NCBI RefSeq assembly: GCF_000194625.1
Contig: NC_015320.1
Location: 1,472,612-1,536,611 of the forward strand
DNA: 64,000 bases
DNA from: Archaeoglobus veneficus SNP6
GTDB taxonomy: Archaea > Halobacteriota > Archaeoglobi > Archaeoglobales > Archaeoglobaceae
Reading direction: 5' to 3'
The notes under the pieces were generated by a model. The model did no database searches, was not told where the DNA came from, and was given only the letters and a program-made list of their open reading frames with translations. A program made the position numbers and the translations under genes. Every line of letters starts with the position of its first letter. The first letter of the stretch is position 1. Below, in pieces: positions 16,679-24,952 of this stretch.

Positions 16679-18247
16679 CTACTCCAAAATCCCCAGGATT
16701 CTCATAGCCCTATCCGGATCCGCCTGATACGTATATATAACGTTAGCAACGTCTTTGAAGGCCATTATGTTGTTTTCCGCCATGTATTCGAGAATTTGCC
16801 GTCTCCTCTCCAGCTCCTCCTGCAGCTCCCTGACACTCCATCCCCTATTCTTCCTGATGTCTTCCAGAGCCTTCGACGCACCAACCATCACGTGTTCGTC
16901 CTTTACGCTGTCCCACTGAAACACCGTCGTGGTTCTCAACATCTTTGTATGCGGATCAAGTCCGACTATTTCCGCAATCTCTGTATTTCTCCTGACTCTT
17001 TTATCGTTGACGTACGTCTGAGCCTGAATACTCACTATGTCGAGGGCTTCAATCATCGGGCGGGGGACGTTTATGGGTGGGTTTTCGAGACGGTGTATGA
17101 CTCCGTTAACTGAGTCGGCGTGTAGGGTTGAGTACGTGGTGTGACCTGTTGACATGGCCTGGAAGAGAGTTAGGGCTTCTTTGCCCCTGACCTCACCGAC
17201 TATTATGTATTCAGGTCTCTGCCTGAGTGCTGCTCGCAGCAAGTCGTACATGTCTATGGAGCGCGCCTCAGCCTGAAAAGCCTCTCTCGTAACGGCGGGA
17301 ATCCAGTTCTTGTGTGGAAGCATGAGTTCTCTTGTATCTTCGATGGTTACTATTTTGGCCTTTCTCGGAATGAAGAGGGCAACAGCATTTGTTGAGGTTG
17401 TTTTACCGCTTGCAGTGCCTCCAGCAAAAATCAGGCTCTTCTTGTTCTCTATACAGAGCCAGAGGTACGCCATCTGCTCCGCTGAGAAAGTACCCCATTT
17501 TATGAGATTTATGGGAGTGAGAGGTTCCTGTCTGAACTTTCTGATTGTGAACGTTGAACCGTGGTCTGTGACCTCCTTTCCAAGGGTCATCTGAATTCTG
17601 CTGCCATCCGGCATTGTCGCATCAACCATTGGCTCTGCAATGCTTATGTGCTTTCCGCACTGCTGAGCGAGTTTTATCACAAATCTGTCGAGTTCATCGC
17701 TCTGAAAGGTTATGTTCGTTCTCAGGTTCGCGTAACTTCTGTGGAAAATGTAGATAGGCTTCTCATAGCCGTTACAGGATATATCCTCAATCATCGGATC
17801 GTACATCAGAGGTGTTATCGGGCCGTAAAAGATCGTGTCTCTAAGCAGATAGTAGAAGACCCTGTAATAGCTTTTCTCATCCAGTTTTATTCTGAAGTCT
17901 CTCAGGACACCATCCATCTTCTCCCTTAGAACCTCAGCCTTTGACTTAACTCTCATCTCATCCGGAGTTACCGGGAGGTAGTGAAGCTTCGAGAGAAGAT
18001 CGTTTACAACGAGTCTTTCTTCATCATTCAGCGGGGGCTCTCTCAGGAAGTAGAGCAGGTCGTCCTCTTCTTCTTTTGCGAGAATGTGTACACTCGAGAA
18101 GACATACTTCCCATAAACGGGATAACTCTCAAGCTGAACCCATCCCTCAGGAGGCTGAAAGTCTTTCTCAAGCTCTTTTGCAAGCTCTTCAAAGCTAACC
18201 TCCGCCTGAGGTGCCGCCTCTTCTCTGAACTTTAGCTTTAATCTCAT
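16679..18247 (-). CDS. Type II/IV secretion ATPase (GspE/VirB11 superfamily)
   Basis: This is a 522-residue motor ATPase with Walker A FAGGTASGKTTS at about residue 275-285, an Asp box KIVTIEDTRELMLP, Walker B PEYIIVGEVRGKEALTLFQAMSTGHTTYSTLHADS (in parts) and His box. Archaeal members drive pilus, archaellum or related filament assembly. The usual partner, a TadC/FlaJ membrane platform protein, is not adjacent; trm10 follows instead. The ATG at 18247 (MRLKLKFREE) was preferred over an in-frame start at 18358 that would run into the amphi-Trp gene. Confidence 0.85.
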   Translation of the reverse strand: MRLKLKFREEAAPQAEVSFEELAKELEKDFQPPEGWVQLESYPVYGKYVFSSVHILAKEEEDDLLYFLREPPLNDEERLVVNDLLSKLHYLPVTPDEMRVKSKAEVLREKMDGVLRDFRIKLDEKSYYRVFYYLLRDTIFYGPITPLMYDPMIEDISCNGYEKPIYIFHRSYANLRTNITFQSDELDRFVIKLAQQCGKHISIAEPMVDATMPDGSRIQMTLGKEVTDHGSTFTIRKFRQEPLTPINLIKWGTFSAEQMAYLWLCIENKKSLIFAGGTASGKTTSTNAVALFIPRKAKIVTIEDTRELMLPHKNWIPAVTREAFQAEARSIDMYDLLRAALRQRPEYIIVGEVRGKEALTLFQAMSTGHTTYSTLHADSVNGVIHRLENPPINVPRPMIEALDIVSIQAQTYVNDKRVRRNTEIAEIVGLDPHTKMLRTTTVFQWDSVKDEHVMVGASKALEDIRKNRGWSVRELQEELERRRQILEYMAENNIMAFKDVANVIYTYQADPDRAMRILGILE

Positions 18248-18329
18248 TATTATAATTGTTTCACGAAAAGATAGAAAAACATTTTGATTGGTGCCATGAT
18301 TATCACGATTTACGCTGTGCAGCGTAAAA

Positions 18330-18575
18330 TTACAGCATTCTTCTGCTTTTGAGAACAACCTTAAGTTTCAGCTTCTTATCCTTCTCGCCCTCCTCAAACA
18401 CCACTTTGAACTTGACAGGCTCGGTATACTCCAGCTCAACCTCCCAGTCTTTTCCGGAAACATATATCTTTGTTCCTTTCTCAAGCTGTTCCGCAATGTT
18501 TCTAAGGATTCCGGCCACTTCGGTTCTTGAAAGATGGTACTCTCTCTCAAATTCACCAAACTCAATTTGTCCCAT
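18330..18575 (-). CDS. Amphi-Trp domain small protein
   Basis: This 81-residue protein (MGQIEFGEFEREYHLSRTEVAGILRN, then GKDWEVELEYTEPVKFKVVFEEGEKDKKLKLKVV in parts) fits the amphi-Trp domain, a short helix followed by amphipathic strands with Trp and Glu/Lys alternation. Its function is unknown. It is divergent from the endonuclease V gene, with an AT-rich TATA-like box midway between the two starts, and its 3' part approaches the secretion ATPase. Confidence 0.75.
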   Translation of the reverse strand: MGQIEFGEFEREYHLSRTEVAGILRNIAEQLEKGTKIYVSGKDWEVELEYTEPVKFKVVFEEGEKDKKLKLKVVLKSRRML

Positions 18576-18591
18576 ACATACAGTTATCTTC

Positions 18592-18606
18592 GAAAAGATA
18601 AAGTTC
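18592..18606. promoter_or_regulatory. Probable shared TATA region, amphi-Trp / endonuclease V
   Basis: AAAAGATAAAGTTC lies about 25 bases from both the minus-strand ATG at 18575 and the plus-strand ATGs at 18621/18627. With no ribosome binding sites before either start, both genes look leaderless and served by one central AT-rich box. Confidence 0.4.
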
Positions 18607-18620
18607 TTACGAGCTATACT

Positions 18621-19274
18621 ATGGCAATGCAGCTCGAAGAGCTTAAGAAAAAGCAGGAAAAAATGGCCAAACGAGTCGTTTTGAGAGACTTGTACAGTAT
18701 AGACGAAATTAAGTACGTGCTTGGTGTGGATCAGGCTTTTTCAGGAGAGACCGTCGTATCCGCCTGTGTTCTTCTGACATTTCCGGAGCTTGAGCACGTT
18801 GACAGCAACGTCAGCATCGCAGAAGCACCAATGCCGTACATCCCAACCTTTCTCATGTTCAGAGAGGGCGAACCCGCAGTTGAGGCTGTAAAAAAGCTTC
18901 TTCGCAGAAAAGCTATCATAATGGTCGATGGCAGCGGAATTGCGCATCCAAGGAAGTGTGGCCTTGCAACGTACGTGGGGTTAAAGCTTGCCACACCAAG
19001 CATCGGCATAACGAAAAAAAGGCTCTACGGCAGAGTCAATGAACCGCAGGAAGTAATGGAAAGTTCACCGATTTACGACGAAGCTGACGGAAGTGTGATA
19101 GGCTACGCTATAAAAACGTGTAAGAGATGCAGGCCAATATACGTGTCCCCCGGTCACGGCTTTACACCAGAAACAGCGCTCGAAATCGTAAAAATGTGCC
19201 TCAGAAGACATAAACTGCCTGAACCGGTAAGGTTTGCACATGAACTTGCATCGAAAGCTAAAAAGAGCCTCTAA
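18621..19274 (+). CDS. nfi: Endonuclease V (deoxyinosine-specific)
   Basis: The 217-residue product has the family order: GVDQAFSGETVVSACVLLTFPELEHV with the first metal Asp, PYIPTFLMFREGEPAVEA, IIMVDGSGIAHPRKCGLATYVGL with the second Asp and His, and GITKKRLYG. Endonuclease V nicks DNA (and RNA) one base 3' to inosine, which matters at high temperature where adenine deaminates quickly. I begin at ATG 18621 (MAMQLEEL); an in-frame start at 18534 overlaps the amphi-Trp gene and is unlikely. Confidence 0.9.
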   Translation: MAMQLEELKKKQEKMAKRVVLRDLYSIDEIKYVLGVDQAFSGETVVSACVLLTFPELEHVDSNVSIAEAPMPYIPTFLMFREGEPAVEAVKKLLRRKAIIMVDGSGIAHPRKCGLATYVGLKLATPSIGITKKRLYGRVNEPQEVMESSPIYDEADGSVIGYAIKTCKRCRPIYVSPGHGFTPETALEIVKMCLRRHKLPEPVRFAHELASKAKKSL

Positions 19275-19849
19275 CGCCTTTCGAGTATAATTTTAGAAGC
19301 GAGTTTTTCTGATAGTCTTACGGACTCCCCCTCTATTTCTACCTCGCCACCCTCTCCAACGATAATCTCAACATCCGGGAATATACCAATAGCAGAAGCA
19401 GCAGACGGGCACGCAACCACGACGTATCTTCCGGGTTCAGCCTCACTGAGGCGGACGATTCTGTACTCACAGCTCTCGCAAAGGCTGCAACTGCTCGCAA
19501 TTATTTCACATACTTTCTCCACAATCTCGTCGGTTACGTGGTGCTCAAGTTCGCAGCTTATCCTGTGAGCTTCGCTTTCATCAATCCCGAGGAAATCTCT
19601 GAAGAATGCCTCGAATATGCGATGGTACCTCTTTATCCTTCTCGCCACCTCTTCACCCTTTCGGGTAAGGATCGCTCCTCTGTAAGGCTGGTACTCCACG
19701 TATCCTTTTTCACTGAGCTTGGAGAGCATTTCCGTTACACTCGAAGGTCTAACGCTGAGCTTCTTTGCGAGGTCGCTCGTCTTGGCTGCCCTTTTTTTCT
19801 CGCTCTGAATGTCGTAGATTGCCTCGAGATACTCTTCTACCCTCTCCAC
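19271..19849 (-). CDS. DtxR/MntR-family metal-dependent regulator
   Basis: The N-terminal winged helix (VEEYLEAIYDIQSEKKRAAKTSDLAKKLSVRPSSVTEMLSKLSEKGYVEY in parts) and dimerisation region with RYHRIFEAFFRDFLGI, ESEAHRISCELEHHVTDE are typical of DtxR/IdeR/MntR, which bind Fe(II) or Mn(II) and repress uptake or sulfur genes. The C-terminal FeoA/SH3-like region is present. An added CSLCESCEY motif (three Cys spaced by two residues) sits between the domains and is not a usual metal ligand set of the family. It converges with endonuclease V, overlapping by four bases. Confidence 0.85.
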   Translation of the reverse strand: MERVEEYLEAIYDIQSEKKRAAKTSDLAKKLSVRPSSVTEMLSKLSEKGYVEYQPYRGAILTRKGEEVARRIKRYHRIFEAFFRDFLGIDESEAHRISCELEHHVTDEIVEKVCEIIASSCSLCESCEYRIVRLSEAEPGRYVVVACPSAASAIGIFPDVEIIVGEGGEVEIEGESVRLSEKLASKIILERR

Positions 19850-19889
19850 ATACTGACTTTGCAGAAGTCAAATTAAAAGTTTTTGAAAT

Positions 19890-20474
19890 TCAGATTATCC
19901 CGGATTCAGTGTTCGATAGCCTCAAAAGAAAATCTCCAACGATTTCCGCAAGAACGTCATGTTTCCCGGTGTAGAGGTGGTCTGTTTCAAGCGTAACAAC
20001 TTCCTTTGGTGGAGATAGCATCGCTGCAATCCGTTCCGATTCATCTACTGTAGCAATCTCATCTCTTGTTGCCACCACTATGAGCTTTGGAGGTCTTGAA
20101 TCTTTAATGGTCAGTCCGTCGATTCTTAGAAGAGGTGAAATAAGGACGACGGCATCACATCCCGTGCTCGAGGCCACGTTTGATGCCACAACTGCTCCGA
20201 AGGAATATCCCACAACTGCTACAAAGCTGTGCCGCTCTCTAAGATAGCGCAAACACAGTACCGCGTCTTCAACCGCCTTTTTCGCGCAGAATGGCTTGCT
20301 GTAGTCAAAGCGAAGCGTTGAGAAACCTACAGGGTGTAGCCTGCTTGCTATTCTCTCGAGTCTTACGTCGTACCTACTACCGCCAAACTCCGGGTGAGGT
20401 GGGCATAGAAGGGTTGCATTCGAGCCAGCTTCCTCGTAATCCCCAAAAATCCTTCCTATGGCGACAGTGGCCAT
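19890..20474 (-). CDS. Alpha/beta hydrolase
   Basis: The 194-residue protein has the short alpha/beta hydrolase pattern: LLCPPHPEFGGSRYD (HP-x-GG oxyanion region), VAVVGYSFGAVVA with the Ser nucleophile elbow G-Y-S-F-G, an Asp in VVATRDEIA, and a late His in ETDHLYTGK. It belongs to the small COG2945-like group. The natural substrate is unknown. It stands alone between the DtxR regulator and the thioredoxin-HEAT gene, all on the minus strand. Confidence 0.8.
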   Translation of the reverse strand: MATVAIGRIFGDYEEAGSNATLLCPPHPEFGGSRYDVRLERIASRLHPVGFSTLRFDYSKPFCAKKAVEDAVLCLRYLRERHSFVAVVGYSFGAVVASNVASSTGCDAVVLISPLLRIDGLTIKDSRPPKLIVVATRDEIATVDESERIAAMLSPPKEVVTLETDHLYTGKHDVLAEIVGDFLLRLSNTESGII

Positions 20475-20516
20475 AACCTCCCTTTTAGATTGTCAGGTTT
20501 AACGTTAAGATAAACT

Positions 20517-21464
20517 TCAGTTTCTACCCTCGATTTCCTCAATGGCCTCCTTGGCAGCTTCCCTGACATCACTGTCCTCGCTTTTGAGGAGCGATTCAAG
20601 AGCTGATATGTCTTTCTTCTCGCCGATTTTGCCGAGTATAAAGGCCGCATCCTGGAGAACTGTTGAATCCTCGCTTTGCAGGAGTTTCATTATCTTCTCC
20701 TTTACAGCCCTGACTTTCTCTGGGTCTTCCCTGAATAACCTCTCGAGAAGAACCATTGCTCCAACCCTTGCCATTATCTCCGGCTGTTTGAGTACATCCC
20801 CCAGAACATCCAAGTCCTCCGGGTTTCTCTCAACCATTTCCCTCACTTCATCGATTCTTCCTTCTCTGAGGAGCGTAACGATGTAATCGAGCTTATAGTC
20901 CTTGTTAGCCTTTGCGACCCATTCAACGAGCTCGTTTTCGCTCAGCTCACCCACGAGTTTTATTTCTCCATTTATAATTACGGTGGGGGCGGACGTTACA
21001 CCATACTTGCCCCCGAGGTCGGGAAGGACTGAAACGTCAACTATTCTGACTTTTATGTCTGGATTTGCTATGGCCATTTTGTTCGCTATCTCGACGACCT
21101 TCGCACAGTGGGGGCAGAAGGGAGCTACGAAAACGATGACCTCTGCTTTGCATCCTTCAAGCTTTTTAACATTCTCATCACTGAGCCCGCTGTTCATTTC
21201 CGCAAGCCTTGATAAAGTCCTTAGAAACGGCTCGAACTCCATCTGAAGTGGCGCTGCGTTGTACGTTATGGAGATACCGTCTCTCTGAAGAATGATTGCT
21301 GGTTCTCCACCGTCCTCCTGAACTTCTACCTTTACTCCAAACTCCTCCAGCTTCGCAAATTCCTCCATCTCCGGAGTTGGATTTACGAGGTACACTACCA
21401 CGTTTTCGAGTCCCTTTACGTTCTCGAGAACCTTCTTAACTTTTCCCAGATCTAACCCCGACAA
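20517..21464 (-). CDS. Thioredoxin-fold redox protein fused to HEAT-like repeats
   Basis: The first ~210 residues resemble archaeal protein disulfide oxidoreductase with a single active CxxC in VFVAPFCPHCAKVVEIANKM and a cis-Pro loop SAPTVIING; the first thioredoxin-like half lacks a CxxC. The last ~110 residues form HEAT/PBS-like helices (STVLQDAAFILGKIGEKKDISALESLLKSEDSDVREAAKEA in parts). The likely start is TTG at 21464, six bases after the TPR gene stop and behind GGAGGG; the frame runs further up into the TPR gene. It may reduce or oxidise partner disulfides, with the HEAT part as a docking platform. Coupled with the TPR gene. Confidence 0.75.
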   Translation of the reverse strand: MSGLDLGKVKKVLENVKGLENVVVYLVNPTPEMEEFAKLEEFGVKVEVQEDGGEPAIILQRDGISITYNAAPLQMEFEPFLRTLSRLAEMNSGLSDENVKKLEGCKAEVIVFVAPFCPHCAKVVEIANKMAIANPDIKVRIVDVSVLPDLGGKYGVTSAPTVIINGEIKLVGELSENELVEWVAKANKDYKLDYIVTLLREGRIDEVREMVERNPEDLDVLGDVLKQPEIMARVGAMVLLERLFREDPEKVRAVKEKIMKLLQSEDSTVLQDAAFILGKIGEKKDISALESLLKSEDSDVREAAKEAIEEIEGRN

Positions 21465-21469
21465 GCCGC

Positions 21470-22138
21470 TCAGCCCTCCTTTTCCATCAGCCTTTTCAGG
21501 ATAAGAAGGTTGTAAGTTGCAGCAGAGTTCTCGGGATCGATTTCGAGGATTCTGTTGAAACACTCCATGGCCATTTCATACTGCCTGAGCTTTCCGTAAA
21601 CTATACCAAGGTTGTTCAGAGTATCAACAGACTCATCCAGCTCGAGGGCTTTCTTAAAGCTCTCCTCTGCTTTGTTGAACCTTCCAGATTCGTAGTATGC
21701 AAGACCCATGTTGTACCACGCTGCAGCGTGCTCTTCGTCAATGCTGACGCACTTCCTGTAGCACTCAATTGCCTTTCCCATATTTCCTGATTCATAGTAC
21801 GCAAGACCCATATTATTCCACGCAGCCGCATCATCGGGGTTTAAAGCAATGGCCTTTTCAAAGCAGGCAATCGCTTCATCATACTTTCCCGCATCTGATA
21901 GCACAATACCTCTATTATACCATGCATCAGCGTAATCGGGATTGAGTTCGAGCGCTCTATCTATGTATGATATAGCCTCATCAATTCTTCCGAGTTCGTA
22001 AAGAGCTATTCCAAGATTATTCAGGACATATATGTTCTCGGGCTCCATTTCAAGACACTTCGAGAAAAATTCGACTTCTTCTTCCGGATTTCTCGCATTC
22101 ATGGCTTTCTCAAACAATTTCTGAAATTCTTCATCCAT
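21470..22138 (-). CDS. TPR-repeat protein
   Basis: Residues 5-215 are about six tetratricopeptide repeats with the pattern AWYNRGIVLSDAGKYDEAIACFEKAIALNPDD, each near 34 residues (written here below the limit in parts: AWNNMGLAYYESGNMGKAI). No enzymatic motif is present, so it is a protein-protein scaffold, cytoplasmic as there is no signal peptide. AGGTGAT lies before the ATG at 22138. The downstream thioredoxin-HEAT gene starts almost at its stop codon, which suggests the two work together. Confidence 0.85.
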   Translation of the reverse strand: MDEEFQKLFEKAMNARNPEEEVEFFSKCLEMEPENIYVLNNLGIALYELGRIDEAISYIDRALELNPDYADAWYNRGIVLSDAGKYDEAIACFEKAIALNPDDAAAWNNMGLAYYESGNMGKAIECYRKCVSIDEEHAAAWYNMGLAYYESGRFNKAEESFKKALELDESVDTLNNLGIVYGKLRQYEMAMECFNRILEIDPENSAATYNLLILKRLMEKEG

Positions 22139-22194
22139 CAAATCACCTGCTCACACTTGCTACGAGCAGTTAAAAACTTTGCTAATATCCATAA

Positions 22195-22575
22195 ATGAAA
22201 CCCCGAAAAACCTATTTACCATCGATGAACTTTGTAGTTCATAGAACGATGGCGGTGAACAGCATGCTCGACACGGTAAACAGACTTCTGAGGTCAATGA
22301 TTTTCCACACGTCGGAGGTCGAAATCTACAAGCTACTCCTACAGAAGGGAGGAATGACCGTAAGCGAGATTGCGAGAGAGCTACAGCTCTCAACGAGAAT
22401 AGTCCGCACAAGGCTCAAAAGAATGCTCGAGGAAGGAATCGTAAAAAGGAAGCTCATTCAAAGAGGTTGGGTCGGGTACGTTTATTTCGCAGAACGACCA
22501 GAAAGGGTTGCAGAAATTATTAAGCTAAGGCTTGCAAAAGCAATCCACACAATAGACAAAGAAGTAAAAGGATAA
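22195..22575 (+). CDS. Winged-helix transcription regulator (TrmB/ArsR-like)
   Basis: The 126-residue protein contains a winged helix: SEVEIYKLLLQKGGMTVSEIARELQLSTRIVRTRLKRMLEEGIVKR in parts, then a wing VGYVYFAERPERVAEIIKLRLA. There is no effector domain. Two starts are possible: ATG at 22195 (an AT-rich box lies about 22 bases before it) and ATG at 22249 (MAVNSMLD), with TATA-like CCTATTTACC before it. It faces the TPR gene divergently and meets rpl11 convergently with a five-base gap. The target genes are unknown. Confidence 0.75.
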   Translation: MKPRKTYLPSMNFVVHRTMAVNSMLDTVNRLLRSMIFHTSEVEIYKLLLQKGGMTVSEIARELQLSTRIVRTRLKRMLEEGIVKRKLIQRGWVGYVYFAERPERVAEIIKLRLAKAIHTIDKEVKG

Positions 22576-22579
22576 AAAA

Positions 22580-23050
22580 TTATTCTTCCGGAATCTCAAT
22601 AAGACCTTCGTCGATTTCTTTCTGTACGTCCTTTGGATGCTTGCCCTCAACGGTCACACCCATGGAAACACACGTGCCGAGGACTTCCTTTACCGCTGCT
22701 TTCACTGTGTAGCTGAGCATTTCGTCCTTCTTCATCTTTGCAATCTTTATGACCTGCTCCATCGTCAGATCGCCGACGAACTCCCTTCCCGTCTTGCTTG
22801 AACCTTTCTCAATTTTCAGCTCTCGTTTTACGAGGGCGGACGTTGGTGGAATACCTACCTCTATATCGAAAGTTCTGTCTTCCTTTACTATGATCTTAAC
22901 GGGAACTGAAAGCCCATCAAACTCCTTGGTAGCTTCGTTGATCCTGTCAACGACCTGCTTGACATTCAGACCGAGAGGACCGATTACCGGGCCAAGGGGC
23001 GGTCCCGGTGTTGCCTTTCCGCCAGGAACGAGAACTTCAACTACCCTCAT
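22580..23050 (-). CDS. rpl11: Ribosomal protein uL11
   Basis: The 156-residue product has the L11 rRNA-binding and flexible domains: [41 protein letters not shown], then [31 protein letters not shown] in parts. It sits at the GTPase centre of the large subunit. GGAGGTG precedes ATG 23050, overlapping the end of spt5; an in-frame GTG at 23056 is inside that site. Genes for L1, P0 and P1 that often follow L11 are not present downstream here. Confidence 0.96.
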   Translation of the reverse strand: MRVVEVLVPGGKATPGPPLGPVIGPLGLNVKQVVDRINEATKEFDGLSVPVKIIVKEDRTFDIEVGIPPTSALVKRELKIEKGSSKTGREFVGDLTMEQVIKIAKMKKDEMLSYTVKAAVKEVLGTCVSMGVTVEGKHPKDVQKEIDEGLIEIPEE

Positions 23051-23052
23051 TG

Positions 23053-23508
23053 TCACACCTCCTCTTCTTTCTTATCCACGACTCTGACGTGGTCTGCCTT
23101 AACCGTGACCGGTATTGGAACTACCGCCTCGATAAGTTCGACGGTTATCTCGTTCTTCGCTTCGTCAACGCGCTTCACAACTGCAAGCTCCCCTTTGAAG
23201 GGGCCTGAAATAATTTCGACCGTAAAGCCTTCCTTAATCTGCTCAGCGGCCTTCCTTGGTGTGAGGAAGTGTTCGATTTCAGAGAAGTTTACTTCGCCCT
23301 TAACAACACCCTTCACGTGTGGAAGGCCCCTTATTGCCTTGAGCAAATCTTCCATTTTCTCTGCTTCGACAATCACGTATCCCTTCAGCTCTTTGGGGGC
23401 GAGAATCGAGTACACTCCAAGCTCGTACTTTTTAACAGCCATTTCCATCAGGTTCGCCACAACCCTCTCCTGGTTCGCTGTCGTCTTTATTGCAAAGAAC
23501 CTATTCAT
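23053..23508 (-). CDS. spt5: Transcription elongation factor Spt5 (NusG-like)
   Basis: The 151-residue protein has an NGN domain ([39 protein letters not shown]) followed by a KOW domain ([29 protein letters not shown] in parts). Spt5 binds the RNA polymerase clamp with Spt4 and raises processivity. It lies between secE and rpl11 in the conserved archaeal order, with four-base overlaps at the junction with secE. Confidence 0.95.
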   Translation of the reverse strand: MNRFFAIKTTANQERVVANLMEMAVKKYELGVYSILAPKELKGYVIVEAEKMEDLLKAIRGLPHVKGVVKGEVNFSEIEHFLTPRKAAEQIKEGFTVEIISGPFKGELAVVKRVDEAKNEITVELIEAVVPIPVTVKADHVRVVDKKEEEV

Positions 23509-23705
23509 CGCAGTGCCCCCGGCAGCACATCCATAAGCAGGTAGATCACGAAGCCCAGAAAGCCTATAGTGAACATCACTGCGATAGCTACTTTTGCGGT
23601 CATCAGGAACTCCTCTCTATCCGGCTTCCTTGTCATCTTGAGGACGTTGATGTACTCCTTGAGTTTCTCTCTGAAACTACCGACGTTGACGTTTGTGTCG
23701 ATCAT
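23505..23705 (-). CDS. secE: SecE/Sec61-gamma translocase subunit
   Basis: The 66-residue protein has an amphipathic helix with the family motif (LKEYINVLKMTRKPDREEF) and one membrane segment (VAIAVMFTIGFLGFVIYLL). It clamps the SecYE protein channel. It overlaps the start of spt5 by four bases and follows ftsZ by nine bases. Confidence 0.94.
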   Translation of the reverse strand: MIDTNVNVGSFREKLKEYINVLKMTRKPDREEFLMTAKVAIAVMFTIGFLGFVIYLLMDVLPGALR

Positions 23706-23714
23706 ATTCCATGA

Positions 23715-24806
23715 TCACCTTACGAAGTCTATTCCAAACTTCTTGGTCACCTGGGTCTTCTTCCCGAGTATCTGCGGCGACCTGACGCCGGTAATAATTA
23801 CCAGCGTCCTCATTGTGTTCTCGAGTTCGGGGTCAACCATGGCACCCCATATAATTCTTGCGTCTGGATCGACCTTGCTGTAGATTTCCTCGACCACACT
23901 CTCTGCCTCTTCTATGGTCATGTCAGGGCCGCCAGTAACGTTCACGAGCGCAGCCTTCGCTCCCGACACATCCACTTCAAGCAGTGGACTCTTCAAAGCC
24001 TTTCTAACCGATTCTGCTGCCTTGTCCTCGCCGCTTGCTTCTCCAAGACCTATCATCGCTACGCCGCCCTTCTCCATTATTGTGCGCACATCCGCAAAGT
24101 CGAGGTTAACGAGCGCTGGTTTGGTGATAAGTTCGGTTATGCCCTTAACAGCTCTCATAAGGATTTCGTCTGCAACCTTAAATGCAAGCTGCAGCGGGTA
24201 GTTGGGGACTACCTCAAGCAGGCGGTCGTTGGGGATTACTATTACGGTATCGGCTACTTCCCTCAGCCTTTCAAGGCCTGCTTCGGCGTTAGCCCTTCTG
24301 ATTGCACCCTCAGCAGAGAACGGGAATGTAACAATAGCAATAGTGAGTGCTCCTGCATCCTGAGCAGCCTCACATACAACTGGAGCAGCTCCAGTTCCGG
24401 TTCCACCACCCAGACCGCACGTAACGAAAACGAGGTCCGCTCCTTCAACAAGTCCCTTGATTTCCTCCTCATTTTCTCTCGCCGCTTCCTCACCTACCTG
24501 CGGCAGGCTTCCAGCTCCGAGACCTCTCGTTCGCCTTTTTCCAATCAGGAGCCTCTTATGAGCCCTTGTATAGTAAAGGTGCTGGACATCTGTGTTTATT
24601 GCGATGAGTTCCGCGCCGGCAATACCCTCCTCAAACATTCTCGAAATTGTGTTGCAACCACTGCCACCAATACCGATTACCTTGATTTCGGTCTTCAGTT
24701 CGTGCAGCATCTGCAGTATCTCGTCTTCTACATTCTCAGCCGGCTCGTATCGTCTCTCCTTCTCTCTTTCAGCCCTTGCCAGAGCCTCCTCAACTATTGA
24801 TTTCAT
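23715..24806 (-). CDS. ftsZ: Cell-division GTPase FtsZ
   Basis: The 363-residue product has the FtsZ GTPase core: [26 protein letters not shown], tubulin signature GGGTGTG at 133-139, and the T7 loop [13 protein letters not shown]. FtsZ polymerises at mid-cell. A charged N-terminal tail (first 40 residues) is typical of archaeal FtsZ. GGGGAGAAT lies before the ATG, and a tandem repeat carrying two TATA-like boxes lies just upstream. First gene of ftsZ-secE-spt5-rpl11. Confidence 0.96.
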   Translation of the reverse strand: MKSIVEEALARAEREKERRYEPAENVEDEILQMLHELKTEIKVIGIGGSGCNTISRMFEEGIAGAELIAINTDVQHLYYTRAHKRLLIGKRRTRGLGAGSLPQVGEEAARENEEEIKGLVEGADLVFVTCGLGGGTGTGAAPVVCEAAQDAGALTIAIVTFPFSAEGAIRRANAEAGLERLREVADTVIVIPNDRLLEVVPNYPLQLAFKVADEILMRAVKGITELITKPALVNLDFADVRTIMEKGGVAMIGLGEASGEDKAAESVRKALKSPLLEVDVSGAKAALVNVTGGPDMTIEEAESVVEEIYSKVDPDARIIWGAMVDPELENTMRTLVIITGVRSPQILGKKTQVTKKFGIDFVR

Positions 24807-24821
24807 GATATTCTCCCCTCA

Positions 24822-24855
24822 CCCAGATATATTACATTCCCAGCATATTACATTC
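24822..24855 (-). promoter_or_regulatory. Tandem duplicated TATA-like element before ftsZ
   Basis: Two near-identical 17-18 base units, GAATGTAATATATCTGGG and GAATGTAATATGCTGGG when read on the minus strand, lie head to tail 16 to 50 bases before the ftsZ ATG. Each contains a TATA-like TGTAATAT. This could give two start sites or a paired regulator site. Confidence 0.5.
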
Positions 24856-24952
24856 TCCGTTCCGGTATTCTCGCCATCACACATTTCCGGCATAAAACTA
24901 CTTTCGAAACTTTACGGAATAGTATATAAATCTTTGTTCCCTATGACCCTAA

